Below are positions 10,914 to 21,267 of a stretch of DNA of 64,000 nt, piece by piece (within the stretch, counting starts at the first letter, position 1; every line of letters begins with the position of its first letter). Below the pieces are notes generated by a model. The model saw only the letters and a program-made list of their open reading frames with translations, searched no databases and was not told the DNA's origin. Source of the stretch: Scheffersomyces stipitis CBS 6054 (taxonomy: Eukaryota; Ascomycota; Pichiomycetes; Serinales; Debaryomycetaceae); the NCBI RefSeq assembly GCF_000209165.1, contig NC_009044.1:682001-746000 (forward strand), read 5' to 3'. A program made the position numbers and the translations under genes.

Positions 10914-13421
10914 TCATTTTTCTTTCTTTTCCTTTTTTCTGTTCAAAAATTGTAAGTTGTGTAAACTCAAACTGGAAGCGGACTTCATGGGTGCTCCATT
11001 GGCAGCTGCACTTCTGTCAGCTGCACTAGAAGAAGGCTTGGTTTTCAAACTGGACGTCGACTGTGTATGGAGCATCAAATGAGAAGGCAAGTCTTGTGTT
11101 TTAAAAGTGCTGTTATGCACTGGAGAAGTTGAAGGATGCGGCAATGGTGTCATTGAAAACACAGCAGAGCCAGAGTGTAGAGCAGAAATACCTATAGGAG
11201 ATGTAGACGGCTTCGGCAGATGAGCATTCAAACTAACACCACTGCTTCCATTACTGTTGCTTCCACTACCAACAAGACTTCTCTTAGATGAGGATCTGGA
11301 CAATCCAGCTAGGTTGGAAGAAGAGACGTTACGAGAGTTTGAAGGTGACGAGTTGCCGGAAGACAAATTGCGCAAGTTTGCGCTACTAGACCCACGCGAC
11401 AATAACGATCTGTTTTTAAATGTAGTCTGCTGTGGCACAGGACTGGGTCTCATTTCTTCAAACCTCTTGTTCACTTCAGCAAGATTAATCTGGGAACCAG
11501 GCAATGGTGGCTCATACATTGGTGCAAGTACTATTTCCTCTGCATCTCCCTTCAAGGCTTCATTATAGGATGGAACCTTAGATAAAGTATCTGTGCTCAA
11601 GTTTACGTCAGAATTAATTCTGGAAATGTGAACAGGTGATCCTACACTCGAAGAAATTAATTGGTTATAAGACGAGCCTGTTCTAGCCATTGCTGGTCTG
11701 TACGAGCCAGAGCCCAAACTTCTGGAGAAGTAATCGCTGTGGTCCGCCTCCCCGTCAAGATTGAAAATGGCTCTGTTTTCTTGAGGAGTACCGGGAAGTG
11801 AAGAAAAAATAGGAGATCCGGGTTCAGAAAAGTCCTGAACTTGTCGTTGCAAACTCAACTGTCGCAAGTTCTCGTTCAACTGAACACTGTCTAATGGAGA
11901 CATAGCAAAATGCAGATTTACTTCGGAAGCCGGACGTTCAAATACTCTAGGAGTGGAAGCACCGGAATTTACTGGAGATTCTACAGGAGACACATCTGAC
12001 CATAAGCGATCATAAATATGTTTCTCGTACACTGGAGGAGCCATGAAGCCGTTGAAGTTGGTAGCCGAGTTGTTGTTGGATCTTCTCAATTCGCCTCTTT
12101 CAGCCTGTGCCTCTGCCATGTCGCTCAAGCTGGTGTTGCTGGCACTATGAAGATCGTTGGTGAATAATTCTTCTTCCTCCGGAGGCACGCCATGCTCATT
12201 TGGAGGATGAGAAGCAACTTCCTCGGGATCATCGTGGCTAGCTCTGATTGTCACAAAGGGAGAAATGAACAACAGAATGGGTAACGAAGCTCTAAGCTCG
12301 GATACATGTCCGTCTGGATTTACCAAGCCTATGACAAACTTGATCTTGTGTCTGACCTTCAAGTTCGAGAAAATATCGCAATCCTGAGTACATTTCGACA
12401 AGCTGAGTGGTACACGCAAGAAGGTGTCGACTTCCCATTTATCCATCTGGAAGTTTGGGTCGTTTTCCAGAGGTCGTGGAATCGACTTCTCACATACAAT
12501 ACGTTCGGCATTGTATGCTGGAGGAAGATACCCGAAATACGAGTAGTACTCTACCAACTTGATGGAAATGTCTCCTAATCTCAACCCTTTCAACAATGGC
12601 ACCAACATGAAACTAATGGGAGTACCTGAACCAATAGCTATAGCTTTACAGGGAACATTTAACGAGTATTCCACCTTCTTGGGCCAAGTATTGTCTACAG
12701 CTACAGTTTCTGTCAATTCAGCAGCGTCAGTGGTCAATGTCCTAATAACTCTTATGTGTCTTTTGGCCACCATAGGTGCGTGAAACTTACCTCTGTCGAT
12801 TGTTGCTTCAAGACGATACACCAACGAAGCACCAGGCAAACCTTCTACTGATTCAGGCATGTCTCCGGGAAGTACAGCACTGAATGGAAATTCATAGTTA
12901 CCTGCAACTAGGATATGGTTTCCAGGTTTGGGGGAAGCAGACAAGTTTGTAGACGATGCCGAATTTGACAACGCCATACCTGTCAATTGCAAATTGGAAG
13001 AAGACCTCAGGAGAAAAGAAGAACCCAAGTTTTTCAACGAAGAGGCAGACTGGTTTCTGCTGATACCTACAGATGGGGTTGCTTGCGACGAGTTGTCGTA
13101 CAAGTTGGTGAGGTACAGGTTGATTTCTACATTGTCCCACACATATTCGTAGACTTTCTTGGAAAACTTGGTTGGTTTGGTAAATTCCCCTTTTGTTGTC
13201 TTATATGAGTCCTGCCAACTGAGTCTGAGATTGGCATACATTCTCAAGGTGAATTTCTTGATCGATAACGGTTCATTGAGAGACAACATGATTTTTCCAG
13301 CCAACAATGCTGATGCCGCATCCTGTGCATTTCCCTTGAGTACCAACACATCGTGGTCGAGGTTCTTCAACCGGATATCAAACAAAGAGGCCGTTTTAGA
13401 TGAAGTCAGTTTCTTAGGCAT
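10914..13421 (-). CDS. Alpha-arrestin, Rod1/Rog3 (CreD) type
   Basis: Arrestin-related trafficking adaptors link plasma-membrane transporters to the Rsp5 ubiquitin ligase for endocytosis; the Rod1/Rog3 group acts on sugar and monocarboxylate transporters. The 835-residue protein opens with an arrestin-N sheet (SLFDIRLKNLDHDVLVLKG, then NEPLSIKKFTLRMYANLR) and an arrestin-C region to about residue 400 ending in a short hydrophobic strand (LPILLFISPFVTIRA). Candidate WW-binding PY motifs are PPAY (about 300), APPVYEKHIYDRLW (about 460), VPSYNEA (about 615) and APMYEPPLPG (about 633). The tail is Ser-rich with many SPxxS/T-like sites and ends in a Lys cluster (NRKKEKKEK). The family is clear; assignment to ROD1 or ROG3 is not, so no symbol is given. 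Confidence 0.85.
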   Translation of the reverse strand: MPKKLTSSKTASLFDIRLKNLDHDVLVLKGNAQDAASALLAGKIMLSLNEPLSIKKFTLRMYANLRLSWQDSYKTTKGEFTKPTKFSKKVYEYVWDNVEINLYLTNLYDNSSQATPSVGISRNQSASSLKNLGSSFLLRSSSNLQLTGMALSNSASSTNLSASPKPGNHILVAGNYEFPFSAVLPGDMPESVEGLPGASLVYRLEATIDRGKFHAPMVAKRHIRVIRTLTTDAAELTETVAVDNTWPKKVEYSLNVPCKAIAIGSGTPISFMLVPLLKGLRLGDISIKLVEYYSYFGYLPPAYNAERIVCEKSIPRPLENDPNFQMDKWEVDTFLRVPLSLSKCTQDCDIFSNLKVRHKIKFVIGLVNPDGHVSELRASLPILLFISPFVTIRASHDDPEEVASHPPNEHGVPPEEEELFTNDLHSASNTSLSDMAEAQAERGELRRSNNNSATNFNGFMAPPVYEKHIYDRLWSDVSPVESPVNSGASTPRVFERPASEVNLHFAMSPLDSVQLNENLRQLSLQRQVQDFSEPGSPIFSSLPGTPQENRAIFNLDGEADHSDYFSRSLGSGSYRPAMARTGSSYNQLISSSVGSPVHISRINSDVNLSTDTLSKVPSYNEALKGDAEEIVLAPMYEPPLPGSQINLAEVNKRFEEMRPSPVPQQTTFKNRSLLSRGSSSANLRNLSSGNSSPSNSRNVSSSNLAGLSRSSSKRSLVGSGSNSNGSSGVSLNAHLPKPSTSPIGISALHSGSAVFSMTPLPHPSTSPVHNSTFKTQDLPSHLMLHTQSTSSLKTKPSSSAADRSAAANGAPMKSASSLSLHNLQFLNRKKEKKEK

Positions 13422-14667
13422 TGTGGTGCGATGAGATTAAACAAAAGAAACGAAACTGGAATATGAATATGAATGCAAAACGATGCTGTAATAGCTATAT
13501 CTGAAGTCAACAGTGACAAAGATGAAATGTCAAAGTCTTTATTATCTGTGATATTGAATAAACAAACCTGAAAAAAACTGTGTTGTTCCAATCTGAATGC
13601 TGATAATATAGAAAACAGTATGTTGATATGGATGAATATGGCTCTGTAGTTTTGTGTATCTGGAGAAAGCAAACTAATGGTGCTGCAATAAAGTCTCCAG
13701 TATAAACCTCAGGAATTCTACTGCTCTTCTTTAAAAACTTCAACAAAATCTGGATTCACTTTCCTTCTTCTGTTATTTTTTCAAATATCTAATATTGCCT
13801 AATAGATAAGATTCAGATAGCAGTCTAGCGAGATGACGGCAAATTCTCCTTTCTTCACTCAAAACTTGTAAGTGAAACCTATTCAATGGCGAATCCCAAT
13901 CCAGATCTCCTGCTATACTATAGTGACAACGAAAGAAATTAGATATTTACACAAGGAGAACTCTTGTGATGACACCTAAAGGCTAACTTCGAGCCCCTTC
14001 GAGTTATGTATGTGTCACGTGCACCGCGTCGCGCTGAATCTCAGCGAGATTTACAAATGGGCTGCTCGATGGGGGCTTGCCGGAAAAACTTCTCCTGCAA
14101 CATATATAGGGTTCGGAATAACTACTGTGTATGGAAAGGCAAAACCACAGTAACACTATCTAATAAGTTTGGAAGAACACTTTATGCGATTAGACCGAAA
14201 ATTTTTCAGAGCAGATAACACCGCCGCACGTTGATTCGTTGCCGGCGCGTTTCTCCTATTCCACGGTCATCCCTTTGGTCTGGAGCCTCCTTGACCAAAA
14301 ATTTTTCATTTTCTTCGTTATCGAGGTTACAAGACTTTTGGCCTCAGCGATGGCAGAGCTATTCTAGGAAGGGAAGGTGGTAGAGAAAATTTGTTGCGCT
14401 GGCGATGGCGTCGAATTAAGATAGCAGTACGTTGGAAGGTGGCAGGGTCCTGCTGCTTATGTTGTGTTTAAGCTTGTGATGCAGAATAGGGCAACGTGCA
14501 TTTTAAATGGTAACATGCGATCTCGATATAAATTTGTAGGCAACACATTTGTCAGACTAAAGATTAATTTTTTTGCTTTCGATTAAGTTTTTGCTTCATT
14601 TTCTTAGCTTGCTATCTTTTTTTACCTTCCTATCTTTTTCTTACCTTCCTATCACTTTATTGCCTTT
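13422..14667. promoter_or_regulatory. Upstream region of the arrestin gene
   Basis: About 1.2 kb before the minus-strand arrestin gene. I see a TCACGTG motif (CACGTG at 14016-14021), a TATA-like CATATATAGG near 14100, and a relatively GC-rich block at 14220-14460. No coding evidence. Confidence 0.45.
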
Positions 14668-14913
14668 CTAAGGATCCTTTTTCTTGGGGCTTTGCTTATT
14701 CTCTTGGTACTCGATCTCGTAGACGTCACCATTTAAATTTGTGGCATTATTTACTGGTGTTTTGAACTTGTTCTTCACCAAATGCGTATGACTTAGATAT
14801 TTTGTCATATGTTTAGATTTCGTATCCACACTCCACCTTGGCTTCATCTTGTTGTGTTGTGAGTACTTAGTAGATATCTTGAATGGCATATTCACTCTCT
14901 TAAAGACATTCAT
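14668..14913 (-). CDS. Possible small basic protein, unknown
   Basis: An 81-residue frame beginning MNVFKRVNMPFKIS, with a second ATG at codon 9. The product is strongly basic (many Lys, His and Arg), has no membrane segment, and ends in SPKKKDP. The length and charge would fit a small mitochondrial or ribosome-associated protein, but I recognise no family. A TCACGTG site (14990-14995) followed by CTATAAG lies just upstream on the side where its promoter would be. It could be a chance frame in a gene-poor region. Confidence 0.35.
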   Translation of the reverse strand: MNVFKRVNMPFKISTKYSQHNKMKPRWSVDTKSKHMTKYLSHTHLVKNKFKTPVNNATNLNGDVYEIEYQENKQSPKKKDP

Positions 14914-17394
14914 AGATTAGCGTAGGAACCTTCTAAACAAATTCCTTAACCTAATGGTCCAACGATGGCTATGTCTAAATCACTTTCGTCACGTGGCTAT
15001 AAGTAGCAATTATTGATTGCAATCTAGCAAGGTTTGGGTACGAACTTCCACATCTAAACGTGGACAGTAATCTCAATCGCGGATCTTCAAGCTAGTAGCA
15101 CTCAGCTCTGATAATATTCCATTTTGAACGTAATCCTGTGGCAGTGTGGATGCCGATATTCCACTATTGGATTGGTTCCAGTAACCTAGAAAGCCAAAAC
15201 TGGGTTATTCTACCAATGCAAACTAGATATTTTCCTTAAATAGTATTTTCGGTTTACAGACTCTTGCAAAAAGTCGCCGATCATACCAGATGAGAGCATT
15301 TTGAATGTGCTGTTAGATTATTTTGCCAATACCAAGTCACCAAGCCCTCTTTCCAAGACCTGGTCGAGACAATATTGGAAAATAATTCTTGATTATCTCT
15401 ACTTGACAGAATAATTTTCTAACTCTTCTCTAATAACTTTATTTCTTAAACTGGAGTACGTGGTTAGTTCTAAGCTATTCTTATATTTTGCAACTTTGCT
15501 AAAAATACGGCTGCTTTGCCAATCCAAATCTAGTAATTTTGTGTCGTAAACAGTGATTGGTAGAAAATCTGACATATTTGGAACAATGTCCGAAACTGCT
15601 GGTAAGTTTCCACGTGAGATAAAATGAACGTTCAACTACATCCCGATTACAGAGGGACCACACAATGATGCTGGAACACGAAAAAATATGAGGCCCTTAA
15701 AGGAATTTCAGGCTTTGCAAGAAGATTTTAGCAGAGTTTACGAGAGTCTATATGTTAGTGTGGAAGCTCTAAACAATTGTGCAAAGTTCAACGCACTGTC
15801 CAACAATGAGAATAATATTCGTAGATAGCAAGATCCCTCCATTCATTCCTTCAACACAAATGGGATTGGACAATAATAATGACAAAACGTTGCCAGCTTC
15901 ACCAAATGATACAATAAACCACTTCCATTGTATTTCGTTTCACTTAGTTACGTCCTCTTATTACTGGCTGAGTAGAATCCTCTACCAGCGGAATGTCAAT
16001 TCGCAAGACATAAATTCCCATTCTGGTCAAGCGAATTTCGTTAAACGTAGGAGTAACCAGGATCTTCCCATTGTCAGAAATTCTAATCTCCAAAAACCAG
16101 CACTATATTTACGAGCTTAACTATGGGGAAATCACGTGCCGCAGTACCAGCCACACAGATCTCTTAGGAAACGATGCATAACCGATTAGACTAAGTAGCT
16201 GGGGAAAGGACATGATGAGGTTCTCTCCAAGGGGGCCATATGTTTCCCCTTACTGAGAGCCAGTAGCTTTCGAAGCTTTTATTGACAGAATCTTTCTTCG
16301 ACATAGATGTGCTTCTTGATATAGCTAAATTCCATTTTCTTTCCTGAGATTTTAGCAGAGAACAGTAGAACTTATTTTTGGCTTTGACACTGTCCGTAGA
16401 AATTGAAAAAATTGTATTTTTCATTTGTGGAATTTGACCTGAACGCTTTCTGGTTGTTATCGTTACCAGTGTATACTGTTGGGGTCAAAACGAAAATAAA
16501 AATTAAAGTTTGTGTGCACTGTCACGTGGAATCTAAGTATTTATAAATATTGCGTGCAAGAAAATAATCTTTTCGTGTAACTATTTTTCATGCATGCCGC
16601 AACTGACAGATGCCTCTCCAACGAATTAGGAAGCCAGCCACTCCAAAGTAGGTTCTATGCTGGTTTCTAAGATCCATGTAGTAAGTAAGCCATCTGATAT
16701 TACTTGTTCCTAATGTGATCCAGGCAGGGGTTGCTGCCTCCTCGCGTCTCTTGGTGTCGCAATTTGTTCGTCTAGACAGAGGGCTGGTTAACTTCCTTTC
16801 TACGATGAGCGAAGCTTGAAAATGTTCATTGACAAGCAACACTTTTCTTCACCGTCCATTGGTATCAAGTCATATATATATTCCAGTTGAGCCCCTTTGT
16901 TGCTTTGGAGGTTTATTGTTGATCGGCTCTTTACATAACCTTATCCTGCCATTTTCTTGGTTGTTTAGTAAACTTACCTACCAATCTCATCAACCTGGAG
17001 GTGACACTTACATCAGCCACCGTCACCGACCAACATCACCACCACCATCATCATCATCACCATCACCATCACGAAACAATAGTGGAGTCATTGGCTTGAG
17101 ATTCACTACTAACTTCTTTTGATCAACCAACAAACACTCGTATCAAACACCCACGACCACCGCTTGTTATAAAAGTTTATCACAAGGCGAACACCCAGCA
17201 TCAACTTCACTCACCGTAGTCTATCATTAATTTACAAACTGTTCAGCCATTCTTTCATTTCATCTGATAACAGCACATACTGTTTGATATCGTCTAATTC
17301 ATCTAATTTATTTCCTTTCAGGGCCCTGCAGCAGCGTTATCAACATATTGCTGCTTTCACTCACATAATTTCGCATTCGACTTCACAACTCAAG
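14914..17394. other. Gene-poor region with CACGTG sites, possible relics and the AMN1 leader
   Basis: Almost 2.5 kb without an intact gene. CACGTG occurs at 14990, 15611, 16133 and 16523, and a TATA-like TATTTATAAATATT near 16540. Short coding-like pieces at about 15255-15405 and 15640-15820 (plus) and 15399-15635 (minus) are discussed as a possible decayed gene. From 17018 to 17075 the AMN1 upstream sequence holds a CAC/CAT triplet-rich tract. Confidence 0.45.
17018..17075. repeat. CAC/CAT triplet-rich tract upstream of AMN1
   Basis: An imperfect triplet microsatellite of CAC, CAT and ATC units, 320-375 bases before the AMN1 ATG, in the presumed promoter or leader. Confidence 0.7.
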
Positions 17395-19104
17395 ATGAAA
17401 CTTACATCCACAAACAGTACTCTGCCTTTACCTTATGCAAGCGACGTTGATAATAAAATATATGAATTTCAACCTCTCCTTGATCTGACGGATGATATTC
17501 CGTTTTCTCCAAAGAGGGCAAAGTCTGTTTCATACAAATATAATCATAGGGTCTTTTCCGGTTCTTCTGGTAGCTCAGCATTGTCTGCTATGTCTTCTAC
17601 GATGACTTGCAGTCCAAAAAGATTTACAAGAAGACGGGTGAGATCGTTAGCATGTTCTACATTAGTTGGTCCTTCCCAGAACTATCAACAATATTCTACA
17701 AATCTCGGCGATTCTGAATTCTCATTTGATTCAAGTTATTCTTCGCCATCATCTGCTTCAGACATTTCTGATCTCGAATCCTTACCAGATTTGACTGAAG
17801 ATGATACAACGCCAAATAGTTCACCTGTCAAAAATTCTGTTACTAGGAGTTACTACTTCAGTGATTTGAAGGCTTCTTCACTTAAAAATATACTAGATGG
17901 CTTGGAAGAACCACCCAAAAATACTCCTTCCATCTTTGAAATCCCTGAAATTGTTCACAAGATTCTCGAATTCGCTGATATTAGCAACACAGTCATTCCT
18001 CAAGAAACCACACCTACTAGGAGAAAACCATTATCATTCAACCACGCATTGCTAATTCATGGGGATAAGAATCAAGCAGAATTAGCACTCCGTGAACAAC
18101 TTCCGGAAGACAGAGCTCTGAAATCATATTCTGGAGTTTTATTTAACTGTTTGCAAGTCAACAGATTATTTAACCAAGTGGCTACGGAAATTATTCGCAA
18201 GAAGTTCTTATTCAGCAACGAATTTCAATTTTTTCAATTCATTAATAACATTCCATCTATTCAATTCAAGCCAACAGTCTTTGTCCTTCACAAATTGTTT
18301 CAGGTTAAGCAACAGGCATTAGACAAGATAACCCCATACATAGATTTTGCTGACTTGGAATGGCTAGAACTATACATGTGTCCTAAATTGCTACCAGGAA
18401 AGGAATTTTTCAAGAACAGCCGCAAATTGAAGAAACTAGTAATAACAGGTTCCAAGGTGGTAGACGATGAATTCTTGAGATACGTTGGTGAATGTTGTCC
18501 AAACTTAGAAGTCTTGGATATTCGAGCCTGCGAACTTGTATCTGATGCTGGAATCTATCAAATAGCTAAAAATACTAGCAAACTAACAACAATTAACTTG
18601 GGAAGGAAACAGAAGGGATTTCTTATCACCGACCATGGTGTGACCAAGTTAATTAGCAATAATACTAATTTACATACTGTTGGTTTGGCTGGGTGCCATA
18701 TCACAGATAACATTGTGTGGGAATTAGCTATACGTTGCAGCAATTCACTTCAACGGTTGTCACTCAACAATTGTCCCATGATCCTGAATCAATCAATCCC
18801 TTCTATTTTAGGTAGTGGGACGAATTACTTTCATAAACTTTCAGTACTTGAGTTGAGATTCAATTTACAACTCCAGTATTGGCAGCCTATAATTGAGTTC
18901 AAACGAAGACAAGAAAACAGAGGTATTTCGTTGTTGATTGAGGTTTGTGAAACGTTAATGTTAAGAGTTAGACAACAGGAGATGGAAATGGACAAGCTTA
19001 TTCTGCAGAGAATCTTCAGAGATATTAGAGATTGGGCCAACGACACCAATGATGGAGATGTTCTGCATGAAGATTTACTTAGAACTAGAAGGATAACAGC
19101 ATAA
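17395..19104 (+). CDS. AMN1: Antagonist of mitotic exit network Amn1
   Basis: Amn1 blocks mitotic exit by binding Tem1 and, in S. cerevisiae, promotes Ace2 turnover and so affects daughter-cell separation. The ATG at 17395 gives 569 residues, near the S. cerevisiae length; an in-frame TTG lies further upstream. The N-terminal 200 residues are Ser-rich. A region near 215-300 (FEIPEIVHKILEF, then LFNCLQVNRLFNQVA) resembles a split F-box. C-terminal to it are leucine-rich repeats of the AMN1/F-box type: LEWLELYMCPKL, LEVLDIRACELVSDAGI, HTVGLAGCHITDNIVWELA, LQRLSLNNCPMI. A helical end is rich in Arg and Glu. The LRR order and the overall plan support AMN1 over other F-box/LRR proteins. Confidence 0.85.
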   Translation: MKLTSTNSTLPLPYASDVDNKIYEFQPLLDLTDDIPFSPKRAKSVSYKYNHRVFSGSSGSSALSAMSSTMTCSPKRFTRRRVRSLACSTLVGPSQNYQQYSTNLGDSEFSFDSSYSSPSSASDISDLESLPDLTEDDTTPNSSPVKNSVTRSYYFSDLKASSLKNILDGLEEPPKNTPSIFEIPEIVHKILEFADISNTVIPQETTPTRRKPLSFNHALLIHGDKNQAELALREQLPEDRALKSYSGVLFNCLQVNRLFNQVATEIIRKKFLFSNEFQFFQFINNIPSIQFKPTVFVLHKLFQVKQQALDKITPYIDFADLEWLELYMCPKLLPGKEFFKNSRKLKKLVITGSKVVDDEFLRYVGECCPNLEVLDIRACELVSDAGIYQIAKNTSKLTTINLGRKQKGFLITDHGVTKLISNNTNLHTVGLAGCHITDNIVWELAIRCSNSLQRLSLNNCPMILNQSIPSILGSGTNYFHKLSVLELRFNLQLQYWQPIIEFKRRQENRGISLLIEVCETLMLRVRQQEMEMDKLILQRIFRDIRDWANDTNDGDVLHEDLLRTRRITA

Positions 19105-20835
19105 CGAAGAATATACATTCTCGTATTAGAAGTGTACATTTGTATTTTCAGTAGAACAAGTTAACTTGTTGTAAAGGGGATTGAATGAGAAGTTCAGCTT
19201 TTGAGCTCTATAATCGCATAGGATTGCAATGTGTAATTTTGAATGTGTAATTTTGAATGTGTGATGTTTTGGAAATGTTGCTGATAAGAGAGGTGGATTT
19301 GTCTGATGTATGTGTTATCTAGCATACTTAGAAAATTGCTTAAAAATATTTGCGCTTGCAATAATGCAAGTCAACTAAAAAGTTAATTTTAACAATTTTA
19401 TGAGTGTCCATTATGTAAAAAGATATATGGAGATTACTAGATACACACAGTTGTTAGGAAAGAGTTGTGATGTCAATTTGATAATGAATTGTTAATTTCT
19501 CAAAATAGTATTTTTTTGCAACCAAAAAATACTTTGTGCAGTAAACTTTGCATTTAGTAAATAAAGATCCACACTTCGAAAACTACCAATGTACAGAAAT
19601 CGTAGATCTTGTCAGTTTCAATAGAGCTGGCTAAACCCATAGTATTTTGTTTCCTTTTCCTAAAAATTTTATGCTTTTTATAAATCTTTAAAATATTTTA
19701 GCATATTTAAAATTAATTTGTGAAGTTTAGCAAATATATCGAAGAAACTAAAATGACAATGAGAATACAACTTAACATACATGAAGCCATAAACAATTGG
19801 CAAGAGTGTAGAGGAAGAACGACGAATCGAGGAGACTGATTGCAGCTTTTAATTGAAAATTGATAATATAGTCTTGTAGTGCTCCGTAGTAACTACTGGT
19901 GAGGCTATTGGTACTTTGATATTCCTATCCAAGTTCCAATATCCCCTTAACGTTTTGGCTTCGACTCAACACACAATGAAGCACGAAGAGTAGGCACGTG
20001 TACTGGCGGTCCAACAGAACAGAGAAAGGGTCTATTGCCAATCCCTGAAAGCCAGAATTACGAGCCAATAATAATGCTAAGCTAGCGAGAACTGAAGACT
20101 CCGATTGAAGTTGTCGTTGTTTGTTAGCTGCGAGAGTGAACCCTTCGAGTATGTAAAAAAATGCAAACCTGGTAGATGGTTACGGCGACAACGGGCTGTG
20201 ATACACACTCTACACATCCAGCTGCCATGCCTATCCCCAGTCGCATTACATTCATCAACAAGGCAAGAAGTACGCATTGATCATAGAGTAATTAGCCAGC
20301 AGTCAGAGGATAGTTTATGACGGGAAGTTTATCATTTTCATTCCAATGTAGACACACAATATTGTATCTATTACTGGTAATTCTGTTTGACTCCTCCAAA
20401 ACTCGCTGGTAGCCAAAGCTTCAGAATGAGAAACTAGAAACGACATAAATACGATTGTATTAGCAGTATGCGCTGCTTCGGCATATAGTTCTTCCTTTGT
20501 CTTCTGCAATTGTAGGTTCCAACTACAAGTACTGCTCCTACGCCAAATGGTTGCAATCTTTCAAGAGTTGGAACATTTATTATTGAATGAAACTAGTATA
20601 TTTATTAGCTATCAAACTATTGAGATAAGCATTCAAATATCGAGTGAAACACAACTCTTTGAGAGCAGCAACTCTTCCATAGATATCTCAAAGAGAAGTT
20701 CACATCTATAGTTCCATTCGTTGCATACTTTTTTGCATAAAATATATTGTACTGTCTAAAGCGTTTTCCTTAACAAAACAATCATCGAAAATAAGACAAT
20801 AACGAAAGTGAATAGCTTCTAATATGAAAAGTATT
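19105..20835. other. Intergenic region downstream of AMN1
   Basis: AT-rich 1.7 kb with no supported gene. It holds a 14-bp tandem duplication (GTGTAATTTTGAAT at 19231-19258), a very AT-rich core at about 19490-19760, and a CACGTG motif at 19995-20000. AMN1 and the next gene converge here. Confidence 0.5.
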
Positions 20836-21267
20836 TTAACAAGCAATAAAAGCTAATTGTACTAGTAACAAAGCGAGTATCCATAATTTTGGAAGAACGA
20901 GTCGGGGCGAATTGGATTTGTGTTTCTTGTTTCGTTCTTGCTCTGTAAAAAAATATCCACATTCATAGAGTACTCTGTAGATCTCAGCCGAAGAGTTATG
21001 CATGGTTATATTGAAGTTGCCACAGTCGAAGAATGATTTATCGTTTGGGCTTGGGTTTAGTCCTAGACCTTCACAATCGTAAGCGACGCCATTGAGGTTA
21101 CATAGACCTCCTTTACTATACCCACAATCGTAAGCGACGCTATTGAGGTTAGTGTCATTAACAGGAATAGTAATGTTTGCGTAACCACAGTCATAGACTA
21201 ATTCATCAACATTTGGATTGTATGGTTCCAGAGTCCCTTCTTGGAATGGTAGGGCAAAATCAGACAT
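20836..21267 (-). CDS. Small Cys-repeat protein with C-terminal membrane anchor, unknown
   Basis: A 143-residue protein I do not recognise, read from the ATG at 21267; the TTG two codons earlier is unlikely. It carries five spaced copies of an aromatic-acidic-Cys unit: YDCGY (Cys27), YDCGY (Cys48), YDCEG (Cys65), FDCGN (Cys82) and YECGY (Cys103). Cys spacing is 21, 17, 17 and 21 residues. Four N-glycosylation-type sequons (NIT, NDT, NIT, NSS) lie between them. A basic stretch (RNKKHK) precedes one hydrophobic segment (about 126-142) that ends the protein in Cys. There is no N-terminal signal peptide, so it looks tail-anchored, or like a GPI-type end whose signal exon I cannot find. A 29-bp DNA repeat at 21072-21100 and 21123-21151 (one mismatch, 51-bp period) encodes two of the units. 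Confidence 0.6.
   Translation of the reverse strand: MSDFALPFQEGTLEPYNPNVDELVYDCGYANITIPVNDTNLNSVAYDCGYSKGGLCNLNGVAYDCEGLGLNPSPNDKSFFDCGNFNITMHNSSAEIYRVLYECGYFFTEQERNKKHKSNSPRLVLPKLWILALLLVQLAFIAC
21072..21151. repeat. In-frame 51-bp-period duplication
   Basis: 29 bases starting CACAATCGTAAGCGACGC recur 51 bases later with a single C/T difference. The period equals 17 codons, so the duplication added one Cys unit without breaking the frame. Confidence 0.9.

Noticed and set aside
16201..16250. Inverted GGGGAAA...TTTCCCC pair
   Set aside because: Only seven base pairs with a loop of more than 30 bases; within chance expectation.
16829..17122. 97-codon plus frame before AMN1
   Set aside because: Runs through the CAC/CAT tract and has no domain; better explained as promoter and leader.
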